Of a stretch of 64,000 nt of DNA, positions 37,479-46,447 are shown piece after piece. The stretch comes from Yoonia sp. (GTDB lineage Bacteria > Pseudomonadota > Alphaproteobacteria > Rhodobacterales > Rhodobacteraceae), in assembly GCF_018402175.1 (NCBI RefSeq), contig NZ_JAGYJK010000016.1:1-64000 (forward strand). Reading direction: 5' to 3'. The position numbers and the translations under genes are program-made. How positions within the stretch are numbered: position 1 is the first letter of the stretch; every line of letters starts with the position of its first letter. The notes under the pieces were generated by a model. That model saw only the letters and a program-made list of their open reading frames with translations, made no database searches and was not told where the DNA came from.

Positions 37479-38699
37479 ATGCACGAACGCCGAATACCCG
37501 AATGGTTGCGCCATGCTCCGGCGCCCGGCGTGCGGGGGTTCGCCACCCTTGCAGGCACCGAGGCCGTTGCGCGCGGCATCCTGATTTCTGTCTTTCCGCT
37601 GGCGATGTACAACGCCCTGCAGGACGCGCAGCTGATATCAGAGGCGTATTTTCTGGTCGGCATCCTGTCGCTGGCGGTCGGGCTGATGGTGCCGTTCACG
37701 ACACGGTACCTGCCGCGCCGCTGGGTCTATGTGATCGGGGCAAGCTTTTTCGTGACAGGATCGCTGCTCGCGGCGACAGGCGACCCGCTGGCCGTTGTGT
37801 TCGGGCTCGGGCTCAACACGATGTCCACGGTCATCACCTTCGTCTGTTTCAACGCCTATGTGATGGATTACATCGCCAAGGTGCAGCTGGGGCGGCTGGA
37901 AACGTCGCGGCTGTTCTACAGTGCAGCGGGCTGGACCATCGGGCCGGCGCTGGGGGTTTTTCTTTACAGCTGGTGGTCCCCCGCGCCGTTTTTCATCGCG
38001 GCCTGTGCTGCTTTTTCCATGCTGAGCCTGTTTTTGTGGATGCGCCTTGGCAATGGCAAGCTGATCACCAAGGCGACACGACCGCCGGCCAACCCGCTCG
38101 CCTATCTGCCACGTTTTGCAGGGCAGCCACGGCTGATCGCAGGGTGGATTTTCGCGGTGATCCGGTCAGCGGGCTGGTGGGTCTATATCGTCTATCTGCC
38201 GATCTATGCGATTGAAAACGGGCTGGGCGACAGGATCGCCGGGATCGTGCTGTCGATGTCGAATGCGGCGCTGTTCATCACGCCGCTGATGCTGCGCTGG
38301 ATGCAGAAACATTCGATCCGCTATGCGGTGCGCACCGGCTTTGTCACGGCGGGCTGTCTGTTCAGCATCGCAGGGCTGGCCGCGGGCTGGCCTTGGGTCA
38401 CCGTGCTGGCGCTGGTTGGCGGATCATTCTTCCTGATCCTGCTTGATGTGTCAGGCGGCTTGCCGTTCCTCTTGGCCGTCAAACCATCCGAGCGCACGGA
38501 AATGGCCGCCGTCTATGCCAGCTTTCGTGACGTCTCGGGTATCCTGACCCCCGGCACGGCATGGCTGGTCTTGTTGTTCGCACCGGTGTCAGGTGTTTTC
38601 GTGGCCTCGGGGGCAAGCCTGCTGGCCGCGTGGGCGCTGTCGTCCAAGCTGCATCCGCGCCTTGGCCGGGCGCGGATCAGGATCGCGCCTGCGGAATAA
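37479..38699 (+). CDS. MFS transporter
   Basis: A 406-residue protein with about twelve hydrophobic spans, of the major facilitator superfamily. The loop between spans 2 and 3 carries FTTRYLPRRWVYV. The N-terminus MHERRIPEWLRHAP is cytosolic. No motif identifies the substrate. Its stop (38697-38699) directly abuts the convergent hisG stop at 38700, leaving no spacer and so no room for a separate terminator. Confidence 0.82.
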   Translation: MHERRIPEWLRHAPAPGVRGFATLAGTEAVARGILISVFPLAMYNALQDAQLISEAYFLVGILSLAVGLMVPFTTRYLPRRWVYVIGASFFVTGSLLAATGDPLAVVFGLGLNTMSTVITFVCFNAYVMDYIAKVQLGRLETSRLFYSAAGWTIGPALGVFLYSWWSPAPFFIAACAAFSMLSLFLWMRLGNGKLITKATRPPANPLAYLPRFAGQPRLIAGWIFAVIRSAGWWVYIVYLPIYAIENGLGDRIAGIVLSMSNAALFITPLMLRWMQKHSIRYAVRTGFVTAGCLFSIAGLAAGWPWVTVLALVGGSFFLILLDVSGGLPFLLAVKPSERTEMAAVYASFRDVSGILTPGTAWLVLLFAPVSGVFVASGASLLAAWALSSKLHPRLGRARIRIAPAE

Positions 38700-39389
38700 T
38701 CACAGTTGCAGCACCCGTTCCAGTGACTTGAGTATCTTGCGCTGCTCGGTCGTCCAGTTGGCGCGACTGCCACGAAACAACGTCGCCTGACTGGCATGGA
38801 TCAACCCATCGGACAGGATTTTCAACCCGTTGGCGCGCAGCGTTTCCCCGGTCGAGGTAATATCGGCAATCGCCTCGGCGGTTTCGTTCTTGACCGTGCC
38901 TTCGGTGGCCCCTTGGCTGTCGATCAACTGGTAATCTGCCACGCCATTGTCGCGCAGGAATTCGCGCACCAGCCGGTGGTATTTGGTGGCAATCCGCAGG
39001 CGGAACCCGTGCCGCGCGCGAAACGCGGCTGCGGCTGCATCCAGATCATCAAGTGTGTCGACATCGACCCAAGCCTGCGGCACGGCGATCACCAGATCAG
39101 CCCCGCCAAAGCCCATCAGCGCCATTTCCCGCACGCGCCTGTCCCAGTTCACCAACTTTTCGCGCACCAGATCGGACCCGGTCACCCCCAGATGAATATT
39201 GCCCAGCGCCAGTTCGCGCGGGATCTCCCCCGCTGACAACAGCACCAGTTCCAGACCCGCGATACCGTCCACGGCACCGGCATATTCACGCTCCGACCCC
39301 GCTTTGCGCAGGGTGACGCCGCGCGCGCCAAACCAGTCAAAGGTCTTTTCCATCAACCGCCCCTTGGACGGCACGCCAAGCTTCAGCAT
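38700..39389 (-). CDS. hisG: ATP phosphoribosyltransferase, short form
   Basis: HisG catalyses the first step of histidine synthesis. At 229 residues it is the short form, which lacks the regulatory C-terminal domain and needs HisZ. Family blocks LKLGVPSKGRLMEKT, the GITGSD-like LGVTGSDLV and the PRPP site DSQGATEGTVKN are present. It overlaps hisZ by 7 bases, as expected for two subunits of one complex. Confidence 0.95.
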   Translation of the reverse strand: MLKLGVPSKGRLMEKTFDWFGARGVTLRKAGSEREYAGAVDGIAGLELVLLSAGEIPRELALGNIHLGVTGSDLVREKLVNWDRRVREMALMGFGGADLVIAVPQAWVDVDTLDDLDAAAAAFRARHGFRLRIATKYHRLVREFLRDNGVADYQLIDSQGATEGTVKNETAEAIADITSTGETLRANGLKILSDGLIHASQATLFRGSRANWTTEQRKILKSLERVLQL

Positions 39390-40462
39390 CTGCCCACCTC
39401 CAGCGCCAGATCGGGGCGGATCACGCCACCCACCGCAGGCACCGCACGCCCCTGCCCCAACCGCGCGGTCAGCGCGTCGTAACGGCCCCCCGTGGCAATG
39501 GGCGGCAGTTCGGGGCGCTCGCTCGCATAAAAGCCAAAGACGAAACCGTCGTAATATTCCAGCGAAGTACGCCCATAGCTGCCTTCGAAATCAAGTGTAT
39601 CCACGTCGATCCCACGGGCAGCCATAGCATTCAGCCGCGCCTCCATCCGGCGCACGGCGCTGCCGATACTCGGCATGTCCACCGCGATATCGCGCAGCAC
39701 GCTCAGCGCATCGGTGCTGGTCGCACGCAGGCCAAGGATCGCATCGATCAGCGCGGTTTCATCGGACGACAAAGGCGCAGCAGCGGCATCGGCGCGCAAG
39801 GCCGCGATACGGGCCGCAACCTCCGCCCGGCTGCGCAGCCCGATCTCAGGACAAGCGTTGGCAAAAGGATCATCCGCCGCCAGCAAGGCCGCACGCAGGG
39901 GCGGCACATCGCCCGACCCGTACCGGCGCAGCAGCGCGCGAAACCGGACCGGCCGCCAGATATGGCGCAGCAAAGCTGCCTTGCGGTCCTCGGTCGTGCG
40001 CAAGCCGCGCACCGCCGCCATCAGCACGCCGATATCGCCTGTTGCCGCGCGCAAAGGCAGGCCCGCCAACCCTGCGGCGATCACGGCAAAGACTTCGGCA
40101 TCGGCGGCGGCGGGGTTCTGGCCATCAAACACCTCGTATCCGACCTGCACATATTCGTTGGCGCGGGTCTCGTCGGTTTCCTGCTTGCGGAATACCTTGC
40201 CCGCATAGGTATAGCGCGCAGGATCGGCATAGGTTTCCATATGCATCTGCACGACCGGCACGGTGAAATCGGGGCGCAGCACCATCTCGCCGCGCAACGG
40301 ATCGGCGGTCAGATAGGCGCGCGCGCGGATATCCTCGCCGTAAAGGTCCAGCAGCAGATCGGCCGGTTGCAGCACATCCGCCTTGACCACAACAGCCCCC
40401 TGCGCTGCGAAATGGTCACGCAACCGGCGGGCCTCGGTCAGGGTCGCGGGCGAGGTCGGCAT
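39383..40462 (-). CDS. hisZ: ATP phosphoribosyltransferase regulatory subunit
   Basis: HisZ is a catalytically dead histidyl-tRNA synthetase paralogue that binds short HisG and confers histidine feedback. The 359-residue protein keeps the class II aaRS-like core (MVLRPDFTVPVVQMHM, RKQETDETRANEYVQVGYEVF) and a glycine-rich GGRYDALTARLG strand, but has no anticodon-binding domain. It lies between hisS and hisG, with a 1-base overlap (TGATG) to hisS. Confidence 0.93.
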   Translation of the reverse strand: MPTSPATLTEARRLRDHFAAQGAVVVKADVLQPADLLLDLYGEDIRARAYLTADPLRGEMVLRPDFTVPVVQMHMETYADPARYTYAGKVFRKQETDETRANEYVQVGYEVFDGQNPAAADAEVFAVIAAGLAGLPLRAATGDIGVLMAAVRGLRTTEDRKAALLRHIWRPVRFRALLRRYGSGDVPPLRAALLAADDPFANACPEIGLRSRAEVAARIAALRADAAAAPLSSDETALIDAILGLRATSTDALSVLRDIAVDMPSIGSAVRRMEARLNAMAARGIDVDTLDFEGSYGRTSLEYYDGFVFGFYASERPELPPIATGGRYDALTARLGQGRAVPAVGGVIRPDLALEVGRC

Positions 40463-41940
40463 CAGCCCTGCCCGTCCAGAATGGCGCGCACCTTTGCGAC
40501 CATCTGGTCACGTGACACTTCGTATTGGCTGGGGCGGTCTTTCCATTCTTCCAGCGTGGCATTCTTGGCAATCTGCGCCCCAAGGATCAGATCCTTGATC
40601 TGCACGACACCTTTGGCAAATTCGTCGCCCCCCGCGATGATCGCCACGGGTGAGGCGCGCTTGTCGGCATATTTCAACTGGTTGCCAAAATTCTTGGGAT
40701 TGCCCAGATAGACCTCGGACCTGATCCCCGCCTTGCGCAGTTCGGCCACCATCGTCTGGTAATCGGCCATATGCGCGCGGTCCATGACGGTGACGATGAC
40801 GGGACCGGCAGATGCAGACGTGATGCGCCCCGTGGCCCGCAACGCAGCCAGCAACCGGTCCACCCCGATGGACACACCCGTCGCCGGCACTTCCTGTCCG
40901 GTAAAGCGCTTGACCAGATCGTCATAGCGCCCTCCCCCCGCGACCGACCCGAAATTGCGCAGACGGCCTTTTTCGTCAGTGACTTCAAACGTCAGTTCGG
41001 CCTCAAAGACAGGGCCGGTGTAATAGCCAAGGCCACGCACGACGGAGGGGTCGATGACGATGCGGTCGGGACCATAACCCTGGGCGGACAGCAGCCCCGC
41101 GATCTCGTCAAGCTCTGCAACACCGGCCACCCCGATGGGCGAACCAGCCACCAGTTCGGCCAGCCGCGCAACGGTGGCGGCACCGGTGTCGCGCTTGGCC
41201 TCCATGAACCCGATGACGACATCCGCCTGCGCCTGCGACAACCCCGCACCCTTGGTGAAATCGCCGCTCTCGTCCTTGCGACCCTCGCCCAGCAGCGCGC
41301 GCACACCCGCCACGCCGAGCCGGTCCAGTTTATCAATCGCACGCAGCACGATCCCGCGTTCGGCGTCCTTGTCATCCCCCGACAGGCCCGCTACCTCCAG
41401 CACACCGTTCAGAACCTTGCGATTGTTGACACGAATGACGTAATCGCCGCGCGCAATCCCCACCTCTTCTAGACAATCCGCCAGCATCGCGCAAATCTCG
41501 GCATCGGCGGCGACACTGGCCGCCCCCACCGTATCGGCATCGCATTGGTAAAACTGCCGGAACCGGCCGGGTCCGGGTTTTTCATTGCGCCAGACCGGCC
41601 CCATGGCATAGCGGCGATAAGGGCTGGGCAGATCGTTGCGATATTGCGCCGCCACCCGCGCCAAGGGGGCGGTCAGATCATAGCGCAAAGCCAGCCAGTC
41701 GGCATCCTCTTGCCATGCGAAAACACCCTCGTTGGGACGATCCACATCAGGCAGGAACTTGCCCAAAGCCTCGACCGTCTCGACAGCGGATGTCTCCAAA
41801 GCATCAAATCCATAGCGATGGTAGACAGCCGCGATCTTGGCCAGCATCGCGGCCCGTTCGGTCACATCCGCGCCGAAATAATCCTGAAACCCCTTGGGCG
41901 TCACTGCCTTGGGGCGCGGTTGCTTTTTGTCACTGGCCAT
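40462..41940 (-). CDS. hisS: Histidine-tRNA ligase
   Basis: HisS charges tRNA-His. The 492-residue class II synthetase has motif 2 ([20 protein letters not shown]), the [11 protein letters not shown] block and motif 3 region [13 protein letters not shown], with a C-terminal anticodon-binding domain ([19 protein letters not shown]). It heads the hisS-hisZ-hisG unit, so histidine synthesis control and tRNA charging are co-transcribed. Confidence 0.96.
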   Translation of the reverse strand: MASDKKQPRPKAVTPKGFQDYFGADVTERAAMLAKIAAVYHRYGFDALETSAVETVEALGKFLPDVDRPNEGVFAWQEDADWLALRYDLTAPLARVAAQYRNDLPSPYRRYAMGPVWRNEKPGPGRFRQFYQCDADTVGAASVAADAEICAMLADCLEEVGIARGDYVIRVNNRKVLNGVLEVAGLSGDDKDAERGIVLRAIDKLDRLGVAGVRALLGEGRKDESGDFTKGAGLSQAQADVVIGFMEAKRDTGAATVARLAELVAGSPIGVAGVAELDEIAGLLSAQGYGPDRIVIDPSVVRGLGYYTGPVFEAELTFEVTDEKGRLRNFGSVAGGGRYDDLVKRFTGQEVPATGVSIGVDRLLAALRATGRITSASAGPVIVTVMDRAHMADYQTMVAELRKAGIRSEVYLGNPKNFGNQLKYADKRASPVAIIAGGDEFAKGVVQIKDLILGAQIAKNATLEEWKDRPSQYEVSRDQMVAKVRAILDGQG

Positions 41941-42019
41941 CGCGATGTCCTTTTGCTTTGGCGCGGTTTACCCCGCAAGCATGACAGGGGCAATGCAATG
42001 CAAGGCTGCACCAAAGGCC

Positions 42020-42052
42020 CTTTCACTTCTTTTTTCCAAAAATACTCAAAGC
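42020..42052 (-). repeat. Partial dispersed-repeat copy upstream of slyX
   Basis: On the minus strand this reads GAGTATTTTTGGAAAAAAGAAG, the right half of the CCTCCGGCGGG…TATTT…GGAAGA repeat, in the 163-base gap between hisS and slyX. The CCTCCGGC half is not present. Confidence 0.4.
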
Positions 42053-42103
42053 GCAACCGCGCCACAGGCTTTGCGCCCGCGCAAGGGCGGTGTATCAGGC
42101 ACT

Positions 42104-42307
42104 ATGAACACCATGGACCAGCTCGAAGAAAAAATCGCCCATCTGACGCGCAGCGTCGATGATCTGTCTGATATTGTCGCGCGTCAGGACAAAGAACTGG
42201 CCTTGTTGACGCGCCGTGTTGCCTTGCTGATCGAACGGGAAATGTCGCGCGATCAAGACGCCGGCAACAACGTCACCTTGACAGACCAGCGCCCGCCGCA
42301 TTGGTAG
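42104..42307 (+). CDS. slyX: SlyX-family protein
   Basis: A 67-residue coiled-coil protein (MNTMDQLEEKIAHLTRSVDD, heptad hydrophobics) ending in TDQRPPHW, which matches the PPHY/W tail of SlyX. Its role is not established. It is monocistronic, convergent with dnaE, and separated from it by a hairpin that spans the whole intergenic region. Confidence 0.85.
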   Translation: MNTMDQLEEKIAHLTRSVDDLSDIVARQDKELALLTRRVALLIEREMSRDQDAGNNVTLTDQRPPHW

Positions 42308-42325
42308 GGTGGATCACGATCCACC
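42308..42325. terminator. Stop-to-stop palindrome between slyX and dnaE
   Basis: GGTGGATC at 42308-42315 and GATCCACC at 42318-42325 form an 8-bp hairpin with a 2-base loop that fills the gap exactly between the slyX stop and the dnaE stop. It is a likely bidirectional terminator. Confidence 0.65.
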
Positions 42326-45300
42326 TTACGCGTCCTCGACCTCGATCACCCCGCTAAGGCTGCGCAAGGCACCCTTGATCTGCGGATTGACCGGGAACGG
42401 CTCGCCAAGGTCCAGCTCGACCTCACCGGGCAGATCGGCATTGGTCAGGCAGATATAGACCGGCCCACGCGCCGCGCGCACCCCGTCGCGGGCGGCATTG
42501 GCCAGAATGCTGGCGATCGTGTCAATCGCGCTGGGGCTGTCGATGAACACGCGCAATCCGGCAGACCCCGCATCCGCCACGACGCTGTCAATCGGCGACA
42601 CCGACCGGCCCAACAGCTTGAGCTGGTCTCCCTCCATCGTCGCCTCGCACTGCAGAACGATCTGCGATCCGGTCTCCAGATAGGCGCGCGCGACCTCCAG
42701 CGTGTCGGAAAACATCGTAACCTCGTATTGCCCCGTCGGATCGGACAATTGCACAAAGGCAAAACGGTTGCCGCGCGCCGATTTGCGTTCTTGCCGCCCC
42801 GACACGGTGCCTGCCATCTTGACCAGCGCCGCACCCTTTTCGGCGCGTGCGATCACCTCGTCCAGCGTCAGCACCTGCTTGCGTTTCAGCGCCCCCATGT
42901 AATCGTCAAGCGGATGGCCCGACAGATAGAACCCGATCGCCTTGAATTCCTCGGCCAGCCGTTCGGCAGGCAGCCAGTCATCGCCAAAGGCAAGACGCGG
43001 TTCGGGCAAATCCTCGCCCGCATCCCCGAACAACGACACCTGGTTGGATGATTTCTGGTCATGGATCGCCGCAGAATAGGCAGTAAGTGCATCCAGCGAC
43101 GCCATCACGCGCCGCCGGTTCCGGTCAAGCACATCAAACGCCCCCGCCCGTGCCAGCATCTCCAGCGACCGTTTGCCAATGCGTTTGAGATCGCAGCGCC
43201 GCGCGAAATCGAACAGGTTCACGAATGGTTTCGACGTTGCTGCCCCGGACGCAGATCCGGGGCCTCCAGCGGAGTGAGGCCCCGTGTCAAGCCCGGGGTG
43301 ACCCTCGCGGCCCGCGACGATCAGCTTCATCGCCTCGACGCCTACATTCTTGAGCGCGCCCAGCGCATAGACCAGCTTGCCGTCCTGCACTTCGAATGTC
43401 GCACCTGACCGGTTCACGCAGGGCGGGATGTAGTCAATCCCAAGGCCCTTTTTGACCTCTTGGAAATAGACACCCAGCTTGTCGGTCAGATGGATATCGC
43501 AATTCATTACACCGGCCATGAATTCGACAGGGTGATTGGCCTTCAGCCATGCCGTCTGATAGCTGACCACCGCATAGGCGGCCGCATGCGATTTGTTGAA
43601 CCCGTAATTGGCGAATTTTTCCAGAAGGTCGAACACCTCGCGCGCCTTTTTCGGCTCGACCCCGTTGGCCTTGGCGCCCGCCTCGAATTTGGGTCGTTCT
43701 TTCGCCATTTCCTCGGCGATTTTCTTACCCATCGCGCGGCGCAACAGGTCCGCACCGCCAAGGCTGTAGCCCGCCATGACCTGCGCGATTTCCATCACCT
43801 GTTCCTGATAAACGATGATGCCTTGGGTTTCTTTCAGGATGTGGTCAATCGACGGATGGATCGATTCCAACTCCTTGATCCCGTTCTTCACCTCGCAATA
43901 GGTGGGGATATTCTCCATCGGGCCGGGCCGGTAAAGTGCCACCAGCGCCACGATATCCTCGATACAGGTCGGCTTCATGCGCTTGAGCGCATCCATCATG
44001 CCAGAGCTTTCCACCTGAAACACTGCGATGGTTTTCGCGGATGCATAAAGCGCATAGGATTTTTCATCATCCAGCGGGATCGCCCCGATGTCATATTCAA
44101 AACCGATCGGCGGCTGGTACAGCACATCGCCATCCGCCGTGATGTTCAGACTGCGCCCCGCCTTGCGGATCAGTTCCACCGCGTTCTGGATCACGGTCAG
44201 GGTTTTCAGCCCCAGAAAGTCGAATTTCACCAGCCCCGCCTGTTCGACCCATTTCATGTTGAACTGGGTCGCGGGCATGTCGGATCGCGGGTCTTGATAC
44301 AATGGCACCAATTCATCCAGCGGGCGGTCCCCGATCACCACACCGGCGGCATGGGTCGATGCATTGCGCAACAATCCTTCGACCTGTTGGGCATAGGTCA
44401 GCAGGCGCTGCACGACCTCTTCGTTCTTGGCCTCTTCGCGCAGGCGCGGTTCGTCCGCGAGCGCCTTTTCGATGCTGACGGGTTTGACGCCTTCGACGGG
44501 GATCATTTTGGACAGGCGGTCCACCTGACCATAAGGCATCTGCAACACGCGCCCCACGTCGCGCACGGCGGCCTTGGACAACAACGCACCAAAGGTGATG
44601 ATCTGGCCGACACGGTCGCGGCCGTATTTGTCCTGCACATAGCGGATGACTTCTTCACGCCGGTCCATGCAAAAGTCGATGTCGAAATCGGGCATCGACA
44701 CACGTTCGGGGTTCAGGAATCGTTCGAACAGCAGGCTATAGCGCAAGGGGTCCAGATCGGTGATCAACAGCGCATAGGCCACCAGCGACCCTGCACCAGA
44801 CCCCCGCCCCGGACCCACGGGAATTGCGTGATCCTTGGCCCATTTGATGAAATCGGCCACGATCAGAAAATAGCCGGGAAAGCCCATGCCTTCGATGATC
44901 CCCAGTTCGAAATCGAGCCGTTTTTCATATTCTTCGACCGTTGCCGCATGCGGGATCACGGCAAGGCGCGCACGCAGCCCTTCTTGCGCTTGCCTGCGCA
45001 GTTCGGCGACTTCGTCATCGGCGAATTTTGGCAGGATCGGCGCGCGTTTATAGGCTTTGAAGGCGCAGCGTTGTGCGATCTCGATCGTGTTTTCCAAGGC
45101 TTCGGGCAGATCCGCAAACAGCGTCGCCATTTCGCGCGGCGTCTTGAAATAATGCTGCGGCGTCAGGCGGCGGCGCGGTTCTTGTTGATCGACATAAGCA
45201 CCTTCCGCGATGCAGATCAGCGCGTCATGGGCTTCGTAAAAGGCCGATTTGGGGAAATAGACGTCATTGGTCGCCACCAACGGCAGACCCTTGGCATAGG

Positions 45301-45895
45301 CCATTTCGATATGGCCACGCTCGGACAGCCGTTCCGCCTCGGGCAAGCCACCATCGACAGGGTGGCGCTGCAATTCGACATACAACCGCTGCGGATAGAT
45401 CGCGGCCAACTGATCCAGCAACACAACGGCCTTGGCCTGCTGGCCGTGGCGCAACAACCGCCCGATGGGGCCGTCGGGGCCACCCGTCAGGCAGATCAGC
45501 CCCGCACCATATTGCGCGAGTTCGTCCACCGTGACCTGCGGCAATTCGCCTGCGGCATCCAGATAGGCGCAGGAATTCAGCTTCATCAGGTTCAGATAGC
45601 CCGCCTCGTTCTGCGCCAGCAGCACGATTGGGGCGGGTGGTTCGGGCCGTTTGCCGGGTTCGGGGGTGGCATAGGCCAGATCAAGCTGGCAACCGATGAT
45701 CGGCTGTACGCCTGCCTTGACGGCGTATTCGGAAAATTCCAGTGCGCAGAACATGTTGTTGGTATCGGTCACGGCGACCGCAGGCATCCCCATGCCCGCC
45801 GCCAGTGGGGCCAGCGATTTGACCGGCACCGCCCCTTCCAGCAAGGAATATTCGGTATGGGTGCGCAGCTGGATGAATCGGGGGCTGTCTGTCAT
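42326..45895 (-). CDS. dnaE: DNA polymerase III alpha subunit
   Basis: DnaE is the replicative polymerase catalytic subunit. The 1189-residue protein has the N-terminal PHP domain (QLRTHTEYSLLEGAVPVKSL), the catalytic PDFDIDFCMDRR near residue 402, the third acidic residue in VKFDFLGLKTL near 557, HhH and OB-fold regions and a C-terminal domain. Around residues 866-886 the stretch GHPGLDTGPHSAGGPGSASG, before FVNLFDFARRCDLKRIGKR, looks like an in-frame insertion of a GC-rich palindromic element in a loop. The gene is otherwise intact and monocistronic. Confidence 0.96.
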   Translation of the reverse strand: MTDSPRFIQLRTHTEYSLLEGAVPVKSLAPLAAGMGMPAVAVTDTNNMFCALEFSEYAVKAGVQPIIGCQLDLAYATPEPGKRPEPPAPIVLLAQNEAGYLNLMKLNSCAYLDAAGELPQVTVDELAQYGAGLICLTGGPDGPIGRLLRHGQQAKAVVLLDQLAAIYPQRLYVELQRHPVDGGLPEAERLSERGHIEMAYAKGLPLVATNDVYFPKSAFYEAHDALICIAEGAYVDQQEPRRRLTPQHYFKTPREMATLFADLPEALENTIEIAQRCAFKAYKRAPILPKFADDEVAELRRQAQEGLRARLAVIPHAATVEEYEKRLDFELGIIEGMGFPGYFLIVADFIKWAKDHAIPVGPGRGSGAGSLVAYALLITDLDPLRYSLLFERFLNPERVSMPDFDIDFCMDRREEVIRYVQDKYGRDRVGQIITFGALLSKAAVRDVGRVLQMPYGQVDRLSKMIPVEGVKPVSIEKALADEPRLREEAKNEEVVQRLLTYAQQVEGLLRNASTHAAGVVIGDRPLDELVPLYQDPRSDMPATQFNMKWVEQAGLVKFDFLGLKTLTVIQNAVELIRKAGRSLNITADGDVLYQPPIGFEYDIGAIPLDDEKSYALYASAKTIAVFQVESSGMMDALKRMKPTCIEDIVALVALYRPGPMENIPTYCEVKNGIKELESIHPSIDHILKETQGIIVYQEQVMEIAQVMAGYSLGGADLLRRAMGKKIAEEMAKERPKFEAGAKANGVEPKKAREVFDLLEKFANYGFNKSHAAAYAVVSYQTAWLKANHPVEFMAGVMNCDIHLTDKLGVYFQEVKKGLGIDYIPPCVNRSGATFEVQDGKLVYALGALKNVGVEAMKLIVAGREGHPGLDTGPHSAGGPGSASGAATSKPFVNLFDFARRCDLKRIGKRSLEMLARAGAFDVLDRNRRRVMASLDALTAYSAAIHDQKSSNQVSLFGDAGEDLPEPRLAFGDDWLPAERLAEEFKAIGFYLSGHPLDDYMGALKRKQVLTLDEVIARAEKGAALVKMAGTVSGRQERKSARGNRFAFVQLSDPTGQYEVTMFSDTLEVARAYLETGSQIVLQCEATMEGDQLKLLGRSVSPIDSVVADAGSAGLRVFIDSPSAIDTIASILANAARDGVRAARGPVYICLTNADLPGEVELDLGEPFPVNPQIKGALRSLSGVIEVEDA
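43241..43301 (-). repeat. Palindromic element inserted in-frame in dnaE
   Basis: Three short hairpins lie side by side: CCCCGGA/TCCGGGG (43243-43249, 43256-43262), GGCCTC/GAGGCC (43261-43266, 43276-43281) and CCCCG/CGGGG (43280-43284, 43294-43298). It is about 60 bases, encodes about 20 Gly/Pro/Ser/His-rich residues and keeps the dnaE frame. It resembles palindromic elements known to enter coding genes in other alphaproteobacteria. Confidence 0.7.
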
Positions 45896-45984
45896 TTGGC
45901 GAAACTAGCGGATGGGCGCGCAGGCACAAGGTGGCGCGCGGCCGCTGCCTTGACTTGGACGGCTTTAGACTGCCACTAGACCCG

Positions 45985-46281
45985 ATGACGGCCAAACTTG
46001 ATAAATTCTTTGGGGCGATGTCCGACCCGACACGGCGCGCGGTGCTGGAACGGCTGGCCTCTGGCCCCGCCAGCGTGGGCGAATTGCACCGCCCGCACAA
46101 GATGGCCTTGCCGACCTTCATGCGGCATCTGAAGGTTCTGGAAGACAGCGGCGTACTGCGCTCGGTCAAGAAAGGCCGCGTGCGGATATGCCAGCTGGAA
46201 ACAGCGCCCTTGATCGAGGTGCAGGGCTGGCTCGCATGGCAACGCACGATCTGGGAAAACCGCGACGCGGGCCAACCCTGA
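45985..46281 (+). CDS. ArsR-family transcription regulator
   Basis: A 98-residue winged-helix repressor: KFFGAMSDPTRRAVLERLAS, then a recognition region GELHRPHKMALPTFMRHLKVLEDSG and the wing SVKKGRVRICQLE. The subclass with MALPTFMRHL normally lies directly before a START-domain (SRPBCC) gene; none follows here. The effector is unknown, since no metal-binding cysteines are visible. Divergent from dnaE with 89 bases between; it precedes the xdh leader by 89 bases. Confidence 0.85.
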   Translation: MTAKLDKFFGAMSDPTRRAVLERLASGPASVGELHRPHKMALPTFMRHLKVLEDSGVLRSVKKGRVRICQLETAPLIEVQGWLAWQRTIWENRDAGQP

Positions 46282-46369
46282 GAGCCGCCCGTTTTTTCAG
46301 CGAAAGCAGCCTAGCAGGGCAATTGGTGGCGAAAACCCTTGCAAACGGGCGGTCGGGCCGGTTTGATAA

Positions 46370-46446
46370 GGTGTAACGACGGGCAGATGTCTACGCCGCA
46401 TCGACATCTGCATCCTTTTGATCTGGTAAGGCGGCAGGTCTACACC
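46370..46446 (+). promoter_or_regulatory. Structured leader of the xdh operon, candidate riboswitch
   Basis: GGTGTA at 46370-46375 can pair with TACACC at 46441-46446, the last bases before the xdhA ATG. Inside is a perfect 9-bp hairpin, GCAGATGTC (46383-46391) with GACATCTGC (46403-46411), whose loop CCGC can reach GCGG at 46430-46433 next to the ribosome site. Fold changes here could expose or hide the ribosome site. A purine-sensing role (for example a xanthine-I/NMT1-type RNA) fits the operon, but the class was not confirmed. Confidence 0.4.
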
Positions 46447-46447
46447 A

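Noticed and set aside
43460..45979. 839-residue open frame on the plus strand opposite dnaE
   Set aside because: It is the antisense shadow of a GC-rich coding gene; it has no family resemblance, and dnaE is certain on the other strand.
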